Assembly: GCF_022835695.1 (NCBI RefSeq) | Contig: NZ_BQUV01000008.1 | Span: 372,001-436,000, forward strand | Source of the DNA: Bradyrhizobium sp. Ce-3 | GTDB taxonomy: Bacteria; Pseudomonadota; Alphaproteobacteria; Rhizobiales; Xanthobacteraceae | DNA: 64,000 nt | Reading direction: 5' to 3' | Shown: one piece after another, positions 27,376-36,907 of the stretch | Layout: each line of letters opens with the position of its first letter | Position numbering within the stretch: position 1 is the first letter of the stretch | The notes under the pieces: model-generated | The model's input: only the letters and a program-made list of their open reading frames with translations | What the model was told of the DNA's origin: nothing | The model's database searches: none | Translations under genes and position numbers: made by a program

Positions 27376-30300
27376 ATCCGGCTCGGCCTCGCTGGTCGCC
27401 TCGTCGTCCAGCAACGGTTGCAAGGCGGGCGACGTCAGTTCCGGCGCCGTCCTCAGCAGCTCGGCGAGATCGCGCGGCGGCAACGGCCTCGAGAACAGGA
27501 AGCCCTGCATCTCGTCGCAGGCATGGGCGCGCAGGAACTCCTGCTGCTCGGAGGTCTCGACACCCTCGGCGACGATGGTCATGCCGAGCGCCTTGCCCAT
27601 GCTGATGATCGCCTGTGCGATTGCGACATCCTCGGAATCATTGGGTAGATCGCGCACGAAGGAGCGATCGATCTTGATGGTGTCGATCGGAAACTGCTTC
27701 ATCAGCGACATCGACGAATAGCCGGTGCCGAAATCGTCGATCGCCAGCCGAATGCCGCGGTTCTGGATCGCGTCGAGCACGCGGACCGCGCGCGTCACAT
27801 TGCGCATCACCATGCTTTCGGTGACCTCGAGCTGGAGCAGCGCCGGTGACATGCCGCTCTGCTCGAGCGCTTCATCGATGTCGTCGAGCAGGTTCGGATC
27901 GCCGAATTGCCGCGGCGAGAGGTTGACCGCCATGGTCACCGCCTTGAGGCCGCGGCGCTGCCACGCCATGTTCTGCGCGCAGGCTTCCTTCAGCACCCAG
28001 CGGCCGATCGGCACGATCAGGCCGATTTCCTCGGCGAGCGGAATGAACTGCCCCGGCGATACCTTGCCGAGCTCGGGGTGGGTCCAGCGCAACAGCGCCT
28101 CGACGCCGCTGATCTGACCGGTCGCCATGTCGACCTTGGGCTGATATTCGAGCGAGAACTGGTCGCGCTCGAGCGCGCGGCGCAGCGCGCTCTCCATCGT
28201 CAGGCGTTCGATCGACTGCGCCCTGACCTCGTTGGAGAAGAAGCGGAAGCCGTTCTTGCCGTCCTCCTTGGCGAGATACATCGCCATGTCGGCGTTCTTG
28301 GTCAGCGTCTGCACGTCGGAGCCGTCGGCGGGATACACCGCGATGCCGATCGAGGCCGTGGTGTGGCACTCGTGCCCGCTGAGCTGCAGTGGCTGGCTGA
28401 GCGAGATCAGGAGATCGCCGGCGATGCGCTCGACGTCACAGCGTTCGGCGGTTTCCTCGAGGATGACGACGAACTCGTCGCCCCCGAGCCGTGCGACCAC
28501 GTCGCTCGCGCGCAGCGATCCCCGCAGCCGCTCGGCGATCGCCACCAGCAGCATGTCGCCGGCGTCGTGACCGAGCGAGTCGTTGATCACCTTGAAGCGA
28601 TCGAGATCGATGAACAGCACCGCGAGTTGCCGGCGATGGCGATCCGCCGCCGAGATCGCGTGACGCAGCATCTCGTTGAAGGTCTCGCGGTTCGGCAGGT
28701 TGGTCAGGCTGTCGTGTGAGGCAAGGTATTCGATGCGTTCGTCGGCCTTGTGTTTCTCGTCGGCACGATCGAAGCTTTCGAGCGCGAATGCCAGATTGTC
28801 GGCGAGCCGCTGCAGCAGCTCGGCGAACTCCGGCGTGAAGGTGTCCTTCTCGATCGCGACGAAGATCATGACGCCGACGACCCAGCCATTGACGATCAGC
28901 GGAAACGATGCGCCGGACTGCGTTCCATCGAGGCGAGCGCGCTCGTGGAAGGCGGTGGTCTCGGGATCGGCAAAATAGTCGTTGATGATGCAGGCTTTGC
29001 CGGACCGAAACGCCCGGCCGCAGGCGCCGCGCCCCTCGGGATGCGCCTCGCTGATCGAGAGCGTCACCTGGCTCGCGCCGGCCGCCGCCGGGCCGGCGAT
29101 CGCGACGATCCGGAGATAATCGCTTGCGGGCTGCGCCAGCGCGATGGTGGTCGAGGTGAACTTACCGCCGGTCGCCGCCGCCTCGCAAACCAGCTGGTAC
29201 AGTTCGGCGCGGGACTTCGCCCGCATGATCGCTTCATTGGTCGCGCTCAGCGCCGCGAACATCCGCGACAGCCGTTCCTTCTGCTCATCGGCCCGGGCCT
29301 TCTCGTCGGCACGATCGAAATTGGCGAGCGCAAACGACACGTTCTCGGCCAGCCGCTGCAGCAGCGCCATCATCTCCGGGCTGAACGTGCCGAATTCGCT
29401 GGAGAGAAACACCAGGGCGCCGATCGCCTCGCCGTTCTTGAGCAGAGGCAGCGCCGCGCCGGACTTGCTGCCGCTGTCGCGGACGACCGGATAGACATGC
29501 GACTCAGGGCCGAAGTCGCTGAGATAATCGTTGCTGATGCAGGACCTGCCGGTGCGGATCGCGACGCCGGTCAACGTCTGGCCCTCGGGGCGCGTCGCGT
29601 CGGCGGACAGCTGGACCTCGCGGGCGCGCACCCGGTCGGGGCCGGACGCCGCCACATTGTCCAGGAACACTTCTCCCGGACGCACCAGCCTGATCGTGGC
29701 CGAGATGAACTGGCCGCCGACCGCCGCGGCATCGCAGACCAGATCGAACAGTTCGCTGCGGGATTTCGCCCGCATGATCGCCTCATTGGTCGCGCTCAGC
29801 GCCGCGAACATCCGCCGCAGCCGCTCCTTCTGCTCCTCGGTCCGCGCCTTCTCGTCGGCGCGGTCGAAGCTGCCGAGCGCGTAGGAGACATTGTCGGCGA
29901 GCCGCTGCAACAGCTCGGCGAATTCGACCGAGAAGGTATTGCGCTTGGCCGAGATGAACAGCATCACGCCGACCGGCTCGTCGTCGACGATCAGCGGAAA
30001 CGCGGCGCCCGAGCGCGCATCCTCGCGATCGATGACATCGCGAAACGGGTTGTTGGCGACGTCGCCCATGAAATCATTGTTGATGCAGGCGCGCCGGGAG
30101 CGGAACGCCCTGCCGCAGACACCGCGCCCTTCGGGCCGCGCCTCGCTGCGCGAGACGTTGAGACGGCGCGCGTTCTCCGCGGTGGGGCCCGCGACCGCCA
30201 TCATCTCCAGGAAGTCGTCGCCGGGTTTCGCGATCAGGATGCTGGTCGAGTTGAACCCGCCGCCATGCGCGGCCGCGGCGCAGACCAATTCGAACATCTC

Positions 30301-31464
30301 GAGCCGCGACCGCGCGCGCATGATCGCTTCATTGGTGGCGCTCAACGCCGCGAACATCCGCGACAGCCGCTCGCGCTCGGCATCGGCCTTGGCCTTCTCG
30401 GTGGCGCGGCCGAAATTATCGAGCGCAACCGAGACGTTCTCGGCGATCCCCGCGAGCAGCGCGATGATCTCCTCGTCGCCGGCCCAGGAATTGCCGATGA
30501 AGAAGATCAGGACGCCGATGCTCCTGCCGAACCGGGTGAGCGGCAGCGCGACGCTGGCCATCATGCTGCCGCCACGCGCATCCGCCTGCGCCGGATCCGC
30601 AGACGTGGGGATATCGTGCTCGACGCACGGCCGCTGGGTCCGGAACGCCTCGCCGCAGATCCCCTTGCCGTAGACATTGTCCGGATCGGTCGAAAAGCGT
30701 GTCTGGGTGATCAGGTCGAGCGCCTCGCCGGTGCCGGCGACGGGCTCGAACCAGTGCGTATCGGGCTCGGCCAGCAGCACCACGGTGGCGAAGGATTTGC
30801 CGCTGAACACCGCGGCGTCGCAGACCCGCTGATAGAGATCGTGCTCGGTCTTGGCGCGAAGGATGGCCTCGTTGGTCGCGCTGATGGCGCCGAACATCCG
30901 GTTGAGCCGGCGCATCGCCCGCTCGCCGCTCTTGCGCGAAGCCTCATGGTCGAAATTGTCGAGCGCAAAGGACACGTTCGCGGCCATGCGCTCCAGCAGC
31001 GAAACGATCTCCTCGCCGAGCGAGTTGGCCTCGCGCCGGGTCACCATGAAGACGCCGACGCTGCGCCGGTTGCAGACCAACGGCAGCGCCGCTGCCGCGC
31101 CGACGCCGGCCGCCGCCGCGCCGCTGCGCCAGGCCGCCGAACGGGCATCGTTGACATAGTCGTTGCTGACGCAGGCTGTCTGGTCGCGGAAGGCCTGGCC
31201 GGCAACGCCTTCCCCTTCCGGCGTGTTGGCGAGCGCGGAAATGGTGATGCCGCGCAGACGCGTGACGTCGTCGCCGTAGCCAGCCGCGAACGTCAGGCGA
31301 CCGGTATCCGGCTCCAGCAAAAACACGGTCGCGGCCAGGAAGCTCCCGCTCGAAAACGCGGCTTCGCAGACCTTTCCGTACAATTCTTCCGGTGATTTCG
31401 CGTACAGGATCGCTTCGTTGGTGGCACTCAACGCCGCGAATGTACGCCCGATGCTCGACTGCAC
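27349..31464 (-). CDS. Five-GAF GGDEF-EAL cyclic-di-GMP signalling protein
   Basis: 1371 residues. Five tandem GAF domains occupy about residues 10-890 with a period near 182 residues. Each is introduced by a linker of the form RMFAALSATNEAIMRAKS. The GGDEF domain (about 915-1075) has an intact GGDEF at 994-998, and the EAL domain (about 1090-1340) has EAL at 1122-1124. Both diguanylate cyclase and phosphodiesterase activities are possible. There is no membrane segment, so it is cytoplasmic and should sense small ligands. The start is a GTG at 31464 with AGGA upstream. It overlaps the convergent 27034-27375 gene by 27 bases. Confidence 0.95.
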   Translation of the reverse strand: MQSSIGRTFAALSATNEAILYAKSPEELYGKVCEAAFSSGSFLAATVFLLEPDTGRLTFAAGYGDDVTRLRGITISALANTPEGEGVAGQAFRDQTACVSNDYVNDARSAAWRSGAAAAGVGAAAALPLVCNRRSVGVFMVTRREANSLGEEIVSLLERMAANVSFALDNFDHEASRKSGERAMRRLNRMFGAISATNEAILRAKTEHDLYQRVCDAAVFSGKSFATVVLLAEPDTHWFEPVAGTGEALDLITQTRFSTDPDNVYGKGICGEAFRTQRPCVEHDIPTSADPAQADARGGSMMASVALPLTRFGRSIGVLIFFIGNSWAGDEEIIALLAGIAENVSVALDNFGRATEKAKADAERERLSRMFAALSATNEAIMRARSRLEMFELVCAAAAHGGGFNSTSILIAKPGDDFLEMMAVAGPTAENARRLNVSRSEARPEGRGVCGRAFRSRRACINNDFMGDVANNPFRDVIDREDARSGAAFPLIVDDEPVGVMLFISAKRNTFSVEFAELLQRLADNVSYALGSFDRADEKARTEEQKERLRRMFAALSATNEAIMRAKSRSELFDLVCDAAAVGGQFISATIRLVRPGEVFLDNVAASGPDRVRAREVQLSADATRPEGQTLTGVAIRTGRSCISNDYLSDFGPESHVYPVVRDSGSKSGAALPLLKNGEAIGALVFLSSEFGTFSPEMMALLQRLAENVSFALANFDRADEKARADEQKERLSRMFAALSATNEAIMRAKSRAELYQLVCEAAATGGKFTSTTIALAQPASDYLRIVAIAGPAAAGASQVTLSISEAHPEGRGACGRAFRSGKACIINDYFADPETTAFHERARLDGTQSGASFPLIVNGWVVGVMIFVAIEKDTFTPEFAELLQRLADNLAFALESFDRADEKHKADERIEYLASHDSLTNLPNRETFNEMLRHAISAADRHRRQLAVLFIDLDRFKVINDSLGHDAGDMLLVAIAERLRGSLRASDVVARLGGDEFVVILEETAERCDVERIAGDLLISLSQPLQLSGHECHTTASIGIAVYPADGSDVQTLTKNADMAMYLAKEDGKNGFRFFSNEVRAQSIERLTMESALRRALERDQFSLEYQPKVDMATGQISGVEALLRWTHPELGKVSPGQFIPLAEEIGLIVPIGRWVLKEACAQNMAWQRRGLKAVTMAVNLSPRQFGDPNLLDDIDEALEQSGMSPALLQLEVTESMVMRNVTRAVRVLDAIQNRGIRLAIDDFGTGYSSMSLMKQFPIDTIKIDRSFVRDLPNDSEDVAIAQAIISMGKALGMTIVAEGVETSEQQEFLRAHACDEMQGFLFSRPLPPRDLAELLRTAPELTSPALQPLLDDEATSEAEPDLGRKRAVV
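29221..31446 (-). repeat. Five-fold internal repeat units of the GAF region
   Basis: Near-identical coding segments recur near 29221-29266, 29770-29815, 30317-30360, 30857-30900 and 31405-31446, with 540 to 550 bases between them. They encode the ALSATNEAI linker. The regular period shows internal duplication of a GAF unit within the gene. Confidence 0.85.
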
Positions 31465-31866
31465 GATTCCTGAAGGCCCCGGGGGCCACCCCCTCCAATC
31501 TGCCGGGGAACATTGCCCGCGATAGGCCTAAGTGGTGGTTAGCGTATCCGGCAAGTTGCGCGACAAAGTAAACGGCTGACGAACGCGAAAGGCCGTTTTC
31601 CGGGATATTACGGACCTCCGTGTGCCAGCCTGAGGCGGAGGCCCGCGAGGCGCAGATGGCCGCCGGGCGGGCGCCGTCGGAGCAGCCAAATTCCGCAGCG
31701 CGACCGCGCCCGTTCCACTCGGTGAAAACATCGCCGCGAGCACCCTGCTGGCGGTATGGCGGACCGGATTTTCTGCCCTTGCTCGCACCTCCGCGCTTTG
31801 AGAGCATGACGGCGACAACAGCAAGCAAGACCCGCGCAGCATGCGGGCCCACCGCGAGGAAACCCC
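31465..31866. other. Divergent intergenic region, GGDEF-EAL / Ldh operon
   Basis: A 402-base gap expected to hold both promoters. I see GAGGAAACCCC before the Ldh gene start, but no clear dyad. A forward open frame across this gap continues into the Ldh gene out of frame and looks spurious. Confidence 0.5.
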
Positions 31867-32919
31867 ATGCCGATCGTCCAGGCCGACCGTCTCACGCGCA
31901 TCGGCGCGGCGCTGCTGCGCGGCGCCGGCGCCTCGGAGGAGGAGGCGAGCGCGGTCGCCTCCGGCTGCGTCAACGCCAACCTCGCCGGCCATGACTCCCA
32001 CGGCGTGATCGCGATCCCGACCTATATCGACCGCATCAAGGCCGGCCACATCGTGCCCGGCGCGAAATGGACCGTCGTGCAGGAGACGCCGACCACGACC
32101 GTGATCGACGGTCATTGGGGTTTTGGCTTCCACGTCAACGCCAAGGCGATGGAGATGACCATCAACAAGGCGAAGACCGCCAACGTCGCGGCCTGCACCG
32201 TGTTCCGGCAGAGCCATGTCGGCCGGCTCGCGCATTACCCGCTGATGGCGATGCGCGAGGGCATGATCGGCATTGCCGCAGCCGATTCCGGCCGCTCGCC
32301 GAAACATGTCGCGCCGTTCGGCGGCCGCGAGGCCCGGCTCGGCACCAACCCGCTGTCGATCGCGGTGCCCTCCGATCTCGAAGCGCCGTTCTATCTGGAC
32401 ATGGCGACCTCGGCGGTCGCCGCCGGCAAGATCCAGCTCGCGGTGGCGCGCGGCGAGAGCATCCCGAAGGGCTGGATCATCGACGCCGAGGGGCGCGACA
32501 CCACCGATCCGAAAGACTACCGCAAGGGCGGCGCGCTGCTGCCGCTCGGCGGCAGCGAAGGCTACAAGGGATCGGGCCTTGCCGCGATGGTCGAGGTGCT
32601 GTGCGGCCTGCTCACCGGCCTCGGCTTCGGCGTCGAGCCGACCGGCCGGCACAATGACGGCTGCTTCATGGCGGTGTTCAACGTCGCCGCGTTCCGTCCG
32701 CTGATGGATTTCAAGAAGGAGGTCGCCGATTTCGCCCGTTACCTGAAATCGACGCCGCCCTCGGAAGGCAGCCGCGGCGTGTTCTATCCCGGCGAGATCG
32801 AATTCATCCGCGAGCAGCAGCGGCGCAGGGACGGCATCGAGATCGAGGATGCGACCTGGGACAAGCTCAAGGCGCTCGCCGCCGACTACAAACTGACCGA
32901 CCAGCTCGACCTTCGCTGA
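31867..32919 (+). CDS. Ldh-family malate/L-lactate dehydrogenase-type oxidoreductase
   Basis: 350 residues, the usual family length, with GAGGAAACCCC before the ATG. Family marks are GHDSHGV near residue 42, RQSHVGRLAHYPL, and GTNPLSIAVP followed by LDMATSAVAAGKI. The fold is the unusual non-Rossmann NAD(P)H-binding one. It oxidises or reduces a 2-hydroxy/2-oxo acid, delta-1-piperideine-2-carboxylate or a similar compound; the substrate is not readable. It is the first gene of a three-gene catabolic operon. Confidence 0.9.
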   Translation: MPIVQADRLTRIGAALLRGAGASEEEASAVASGCVNANLAGHDSHGVIAIPTYIDRIKAGHIVPGAKWTVVQETPTTTVIDGHWGFGFHVNAKAMEMTINKAKTANVAACTVFRQSHVGRLAHYPLMAMREGMIGIAAADSGRSPKHVAPFGGREARLGTNPLSIAVPSDLEAPFYLDMATSAVAAGKIQLAVARGESIPKGWIIDAEGRDTTDPKDYRKGGALLPLGGSEGYKGSGLAAMVEVLCGLLTGLGFGVEPTGRHNDGCFMAVFNVAAFRPLMDFKKEVADFARYLKSTPPSEGSRGVFYPGEIEFIREQQRRRDGIEIEDATWDKLKALAADYKLTDQLDLR

Positions 32920-32943
32920 CGCATCCGGACACAGGAGAACCAC

Positions 32944-34308
32944 ATGACACGGCAAATGGCGCTGGTTGGCTTCTTGCAGGCGCAGAACTGCACCAACCTG
33001 CCGAGTTCCTGGCGTCACCCGGAGTCGCGCGACGATTCGATGTCGGCGGATTACTATCAGGAGATCGCGCGCATCCTCGAGCGCGGCAAGTTCCACATGG
33101 CGTTCTTCGACGATCGCCTGGCAATGCCCGACCGCTACGGCAACGACCACGCCCACACCGTCGAATACGGCATCCGCTGCGTGAAGATGGACCCGATCGT
33201 GGTGCTGACCACGATGGGCATGGTCACCACCAGGCTCGGCCTCGCCTCCACCGCCTCCACCACCTATTTCGAGCCGTTCGACGTCGCTCGCCGCTTCGCC
33301 ACGCTCGATTTGATGACGGGTGGCCGCGCCGCCTGGAACGTGGTGACGTCGGTGAATGACGGCGAAGCGCTCAACATGGGCCGCGCGCAGCATCTCGAAC
33401 ACGATCACCGCTATGATCGTGCCGACGAGTTCATGGAGGTGGTGCTCGGCCATTGGGACGCCTGGGAAGACGGCTCGCTGGTGATCGACAAAAAGAGCGG
33501 CCGCTTCGCCGATCCGACCAAGGTGAAGCGGCTCGATCACAAGGGCGAATTCTTCACCTCGCGCGGCCCGTTCACGGTGCCGCGCTCGGCGCAGGGCCAT
33601 CCCGTCGTGATCCAGGCCGGCGCCTCCGGCCGCGGCCAGCGCTTTGCCGGGCGCTGGGGCGAGGTCATCTTCACCGCGGCGCGCAACCTCGCAAATGCCA
33701 AGCAGGGTTATGACGCGATCCGGGGCGAGGCTGCCAAGGCCGGGCGCGATCCCGATCAGATGTTGCTCTGCAATTTGATCACGCCGGTCACCGGCGCGAC
33801 CAAGGCCGAGGCCGAGGACCGGATGGCGGTGATCCAGAAGCTGCCGCTCGAGATCGACGCGCTGTCGCTGCTCGCCGAAGGGCTCAACTTCGATTTCGGC
33901 GCCAAGGGGATCGACGAGCCGCTGACGACAGAGGAGTTGCAGGGCATGCAAGGCATGCTCGGCATCCGCGACGGCGTGCTGCGCACCTCGGGCAAGACCA
34001 ATCCCTCGACCCGCGACTTCATCACCTTCTCCGGCCGCGGCCAGGTACAGGATGCGATGGTCGGCGGCCCGAAGGAAATCGCCGACCGGCTGGAGGAGAT
34101 GTTCGTCAATCGCGGCTGTGACGGCTTCGTCGTCGCGGCGAGCTATGTGCCGGGCTCCTATGCCGACTTCGTCGACCATGTGGTGCCTGAGTTGCAGAAG
34201 CGCGGCCTGTTCCACAAGGACTACGCCGGCACGACGTTGCGCGAGAATCTCGGGCTCAAGCGCCCCGCCGCGGGTGCCTGGAAGACCCGCGCGCAGGCCG
34301 CGGAATAG
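32944..34308 (+). CDS. FMN-dependent LLM-class monooxygenase (NtaA/SnaA/DszA type)
   Basis: 454 residues, preceded by AGGAGAACCAC. The pattern FHMAFFDDRLAMPD, DLMTGGRAAWNVVTS, and DHRYDRADEFMEVVLGHWD matches the nitrilotriacetate/DszA monooxygenase group. It uses reduced FMN supplied by a separate reductase, which is not in this operon. The likely target is a C-N or C-S bond in an organic growth substrate. It starts 24 bases after the Ldh stop. A second, more distant paralogue lies at 60666-62048. Confidence 0.92.
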   Translation: MTRQMALVGFLQAQNCTNLPSSWRHPESRDDSMSADYYQEIARILERGKFHMAFFDDRLAMPDRYGNDHAHTVEYGIRCVKMDPIVVLTTMGMVTTRLGLASTASTTYFEPFDVARRFATLDLMTGGRAAWNVVTSVNDGEALNMGRAQHLEHDHRYDRADEFMEVVLGHWDAWEDGSLVIDKKSGRFADPTKVKRLDHKGEFFTSRGPFTVPRSAQGHPVVIQAGASGRGQRFAGRWGEVIFTAARNLANAKQGYDAIRGEAAKAGRDPDQMLLCNLITPVTGATKAEAEDRMAVIQKLPLEIDALSLLAEGLNFDFGAKGIDEPLTTEELQGMQGMLGIRDGVLRTSGKTNPSTRDFITFSGRGQVQDAMVGGPKEIADRLEEMFVNRGCDGFVVAASYVPGSYADFVDHVVPELQKRGLFHKDYAGTTLRENLGLKRPAAGAWKTRAQAAE

Positions 34309-34320
34309 AGGGACATCATC

Positions 34321-35106
34321 ATGCGCTGGCTGAAATTCACCGCCGCGGGCACGACGTCTTGGGGCCTCGTCGAGGGCGGCACCGTCACCACCGTCACCGG
34401 CGATCCATTCGGTGAATGGAGCAAGACGGCGAAGACGCACGCCCTGAAGGACGTCAAGATCGAGCTGCCGCTGATCCCGCGCACCTTCTACTGCGTCGGG
34501 CTGAACTATCTGAAGCATCTCAAGGAGGCCGCCGACAAGGCCGGCACGGTGCCGAACGTGCCCGATCGACCCGAGATCGGCTACCGCGCGCAGAACGCGC
34601 TGATCGCCCATGACGAGAACGTCATGATCCCGGCGAGCGCAACCGAGAAGATCCATTACGAGGGCGAACTGGTCGTCGTGATCGGCAAGAGCGCCAAGCA
34701 CCTGACCGATGCCAACGCGATGGACTCCGTATTCGGCTACACGATCGGCAACGACGTCTCCGAGCGCAACTGGCAGAAGGCCGACCGCGGGCTGTGGCGG
34801 TCCAAGAACGCCGATACGTTCAAACCAATGGGCCCGTGGATCGAGACCGATGTCGATCTCGACACCATGGAGACCGCGATCCGCGTCAACGGCAAGGAGA
34901 CCGGCCGCTTCCGCACCAACGAGATGATCTTCGGCATCGTGCCCTTCCTGGTCGAGCTTTCGAAATACTTCACGCTGTCGCCCGGCGACGTGATCTGGAT
35001 GGGCACCGACGGCGCATCGCCTGACCTGAAGGACGGCGACGTGGTGGAGATCGACATCACCGGCATCGGGACGTTGCGGAACAGGTTCGTGAGGGAGAAG
35101 GTGTGA
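34321..35106 (+). CDS. Fumarylacetoacetate hydrolase-family protein
   Basis: 261 residues. The FAH fold signature is clear: YCVGLNYLKHLKE, HYEGELVVVIGK with the metal-ligand glutamates, GYTIGNDVSERNWQ, and a C-terminal MGTDGASPDLKDGDVVEI. These enzymes hydrolyse or decarboxylate 2-oxo acids released by ring or chain cleavage. It starts 12 bases after the monooxygenase, so the three genes form one catabolic operon: oxidation, oxygenation and hydrolysis of an unknown substrate. Confidence 0.92.
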   Translation: MRWLKFTAAGTTSWGLVEGGTVTTVTGDPFGEWSKTAKTHALKDVKIELPLIPRTFYCVGLNYLKHLKEAADKAGTVPNVPDRPEIGYRAQNALIAHDENVMIPASATEKIHYEGELVVVIGKSAKHLTDANAMDSVFGYTIGNDVSERNWQKADRGLWRSKNADTFKPMGPWIETDVDLDTMETAIRVNGKETGRFRTNEMIFGIVPFLVELSKYFTLSPGDVIWMGTDGASPDLKDGDVVEIDITGIGTLRNRFVREKV

Positions 35107-35148
35107 GGGCTGGCGTTCTGTTGGACCCCGCGCGCGCCTCATCCTCGA

Positions 35149-35272
35149 TGTCGTCCCGGCGAAGGCCGGGACCCATAACCACAGGCTTGAGTTGTTGAGG
35201 AAGGCTGTGGCCCCAGCGTCGCTCAGCAAATTGTATTCGTGGTAATGGGTCCCGGCCTTCGCCGGGACGACA
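35149..35272. repeat. Inverted repeat, 28-base perfect arms
   Basis: The arms 35149-35176 and 35245-35272 are perfect reverse complements, and with one mismatch the pairing extends about six bases inward. Each arm is itself a CCCGGC/GCCGGG palindrome. The element lies between the FAH gene and the convergent LysR gene and could act as a bidirectional terminator. It resembles REP-like intergenic repeats of Bradyrhizobium. Confidence 0.8.
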
Positions 35273-35358
35273 CTGAGAGTGTTGCACGGCTGCGACTCAA
35301 ATGCCGCATTCTCGCGACGTGATGTGTCCGAGCTTTGCACCTCACCATCATTCCGGAT

Positions 35359-36282
35359 TCAGCTAGCGCGCGCCGCCGACCTGCTCTTCACGTGATCGAT
35401 GAACGCCCGCAGCTTCGGCATGATCTGGCGGTGGCCGGGATAGTACAGAAACACGCCGGGCGTTGTCGTCGCGAACGGCTCCAGCACGCGCACGAGCTTC
35501 TTCTCCTTCACGAGGCCCGATACCAGCGGCGCGGGGACTTGCGCGAGGCCCACACCTTCGACGGCCGCGCCGACCAGCGTGGGGAAGTCATGGCCGATGA
35601 AGGAGCCGGAGACGGCGAGCTCGATCGAACGGCCGTTGTCGTGCAGCGACCATGGCGCCAAGCCGCCGTTCGATCGCCGCAGCCTGAGGCAGGTGTGTTC
35701 GCGCAGATCGTCCGGACGCTTCGGCCGGCCACGCCGCGCGAGATAGTCCGGGCTGCCGACGATGGCGAACGGGAACGGCTTGGTCAGACGCACCGCGACC
35801 ATGTCGGGGTTGATGAACTGGCCCATCCTTATGCCGGCATCAAAACCGCCGGCGGCGAGATCGACCAGCTCCTCGCTGGCGGCGAGTTCGACCTCGATCT
35901 CGGGATAGGCCTTGCAGAATGAGGCGATCAGCGGCTCCAGCAGGATCGGCACCACCGAGCGCGGCACGGTGAGGCGCAACAACCCTGCGGGCTTTTGCCC
36001 GAGCTCGCGCGCCGCGCCACTTGCGGCGACGAGCTCCTCGAATGCCGGCCTGGCACGCGCCAGGAAGCGATCGCCGGCCTCGGTCAACCCGACGCTGCGG
36101 GTGGTGCGGATGAACAGCACGGCGCCGAGCCGCGCTTCGAGTGCGCGCACCGCCTGGCTGATCGCCGATGGCGTCACCCCAAGCTCAGCGGCCGCGCGGC
36201 GGAAACTGCGGTGCTGGGCGACGGCCAGGAACGCCTCGACGCCGTCGAGTGCGCCCTGCCTGACTGTGAAGTTCTGCTTCAT
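35359..36282 (-). CDS. LysR-family transcriptional regulator
   Basis: 307 residues. The N-terminal helix-turn-helix (SFRRAAAELGVTPSAISQAV) is followed by the effector domain starting near LLRLTVPRSVVPILLEP. It is convergent with the FAH operon and divergent from the small secreted protein gene at 36415, which it may regulate. The effector is unknown. Confidence 0.92.
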   Translation of the reverse strand: MKQNFTVRQGALDGVEAFLAVAQHRSFRRAAAELGVTPSAISQAVRALEARLGAVLFIRTTRSVGLTEAGDRFLARARPAFEELVAASGAARELGQKPAGLLRLTVPRSVVPILLEPLIASFCKAYPEIEVELAASEELVDLAAGGFDAGIRMGQFINPDMVAVRLTKPFPFAIVGSPDYLARRGRPKRPDDLREHTCLRLRRSNGGLAPWSLHDNGRSIELAVSGSFIGHDFPTLVGAAVEGVGLAQVPAPLVSGLVKEKKLVRVLEPFATTTPGVFLYYPGHRQIMPKLRAFIDHVKSRSAARAS

Positions 36283-36414
36283 GGCCCGTCAACATTATCG
36301 CGAATAGTTGCGCACGGAAAGCCGCCCTACATCGAAGCCACAAGCAGCCGCACCGCAAGGCGCGCTGTTCCATGCGACATCACGACGGCAGTCGTGAACG
36401 GAGATCTGCGACCG

Positions 36415-36822
36415 ATGAAAACGATCCGTCACACCCTCCTTGCCCTCACCCTCACTTTGACAGGCTCAACCGCCATGACCACCGCCTCCCTTGCCCAGGC
36501 CCAAACACAGGCCCCCTCCACCATCACCACCGGCGTGATGGTCATCCTCACCGCGAAAGCCGGCGTCACCCGCGACCAGGTGATGGCCGTGATGCCGGAT
36601 GAGATCCGGCAGACCGTGCAGCTCTATCTCAATGGCCAGGTTCGCGAATGGTATTCGCGCTCCGACGGGCGCGGCGTCATCTTCCTGCTCGATGCCAAGG
36701 ACACCACCGAGGCGCATGCGATCATGGAGGGCCTGCCGCTGTCCAAGCTCGATCTGATGAACCACGAGTACATCGCGGTCGGCCCGCTCCTGCCGCTCCG
36801 CCTGCTGGTCGCCAGGCCTTAA
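36415..36822 (+). CDS. Secreted muconolactone-isomerase-like small protein
   Basis: 135 residues from the ATG at 36415. A signal peptide (about 1-28, ending SLAQA) is followed by a compact domain. Its pattern (REWYSRSDGRGVIFLLDAKD, then GLPLSKLDLMNHEYIAVGPL) resembles the ferredoxin-like fold of muconolactone delta-isomerase and related dimeric alpha-beta barrel proteins. The active site is not verified, and the export signal is odd for that family. It is divergent from the LysR gene across 132 bases. Confidence 0.7.
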   Translation: MKTIRHTLLALTLTLTGSTAMTTASLAQAQTQAPSTITTGVMVILTAKAGVTRDQVMAVMPDEIRQTVQLYLNGQVREWYSRSDGRGVIFLLDAKDTTEAHAIMEGLPLSKLDLMNHEYIAVGPLLPLRLLVARP

Positions 36823-36907
36823 GCGTCAAGCCGTGAACCCTCCGAGGTCGAACCTGATCGACGGGTTCGACCTCTCCCTCCGCGTCGACAAACAGAGGAA
36901 GCCGGCC

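Noticed and set aside
28750-31395. An 881-residue forward frame opposite the GAF-GGDEF-EAL gene
   Set aside because: Shadow frame whose repeats mirror the GAF repeats on the other strand.
31620-31994. A possible 124-residue gene before the Ldh gene
   Set aside because: It overlaps the Ldh start out of frame, has biased composition and no ribosome binding site.
35149-35272. Possible insertion sequence at the perfect inverted repeat
   Set aside because: Only about 124 bases with no coding capacity; better explained as a REP/MITE-like repeat or terminator.
31528-35340. A 1270-residue reverse-strand open frame
   Set aside because: It lies opposite the Ldh, LLM and FAH genes and shows histidine/arginine/leucine-biased shadow composition with no domain. 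The forward genes have motifs and ribosome binding sites.
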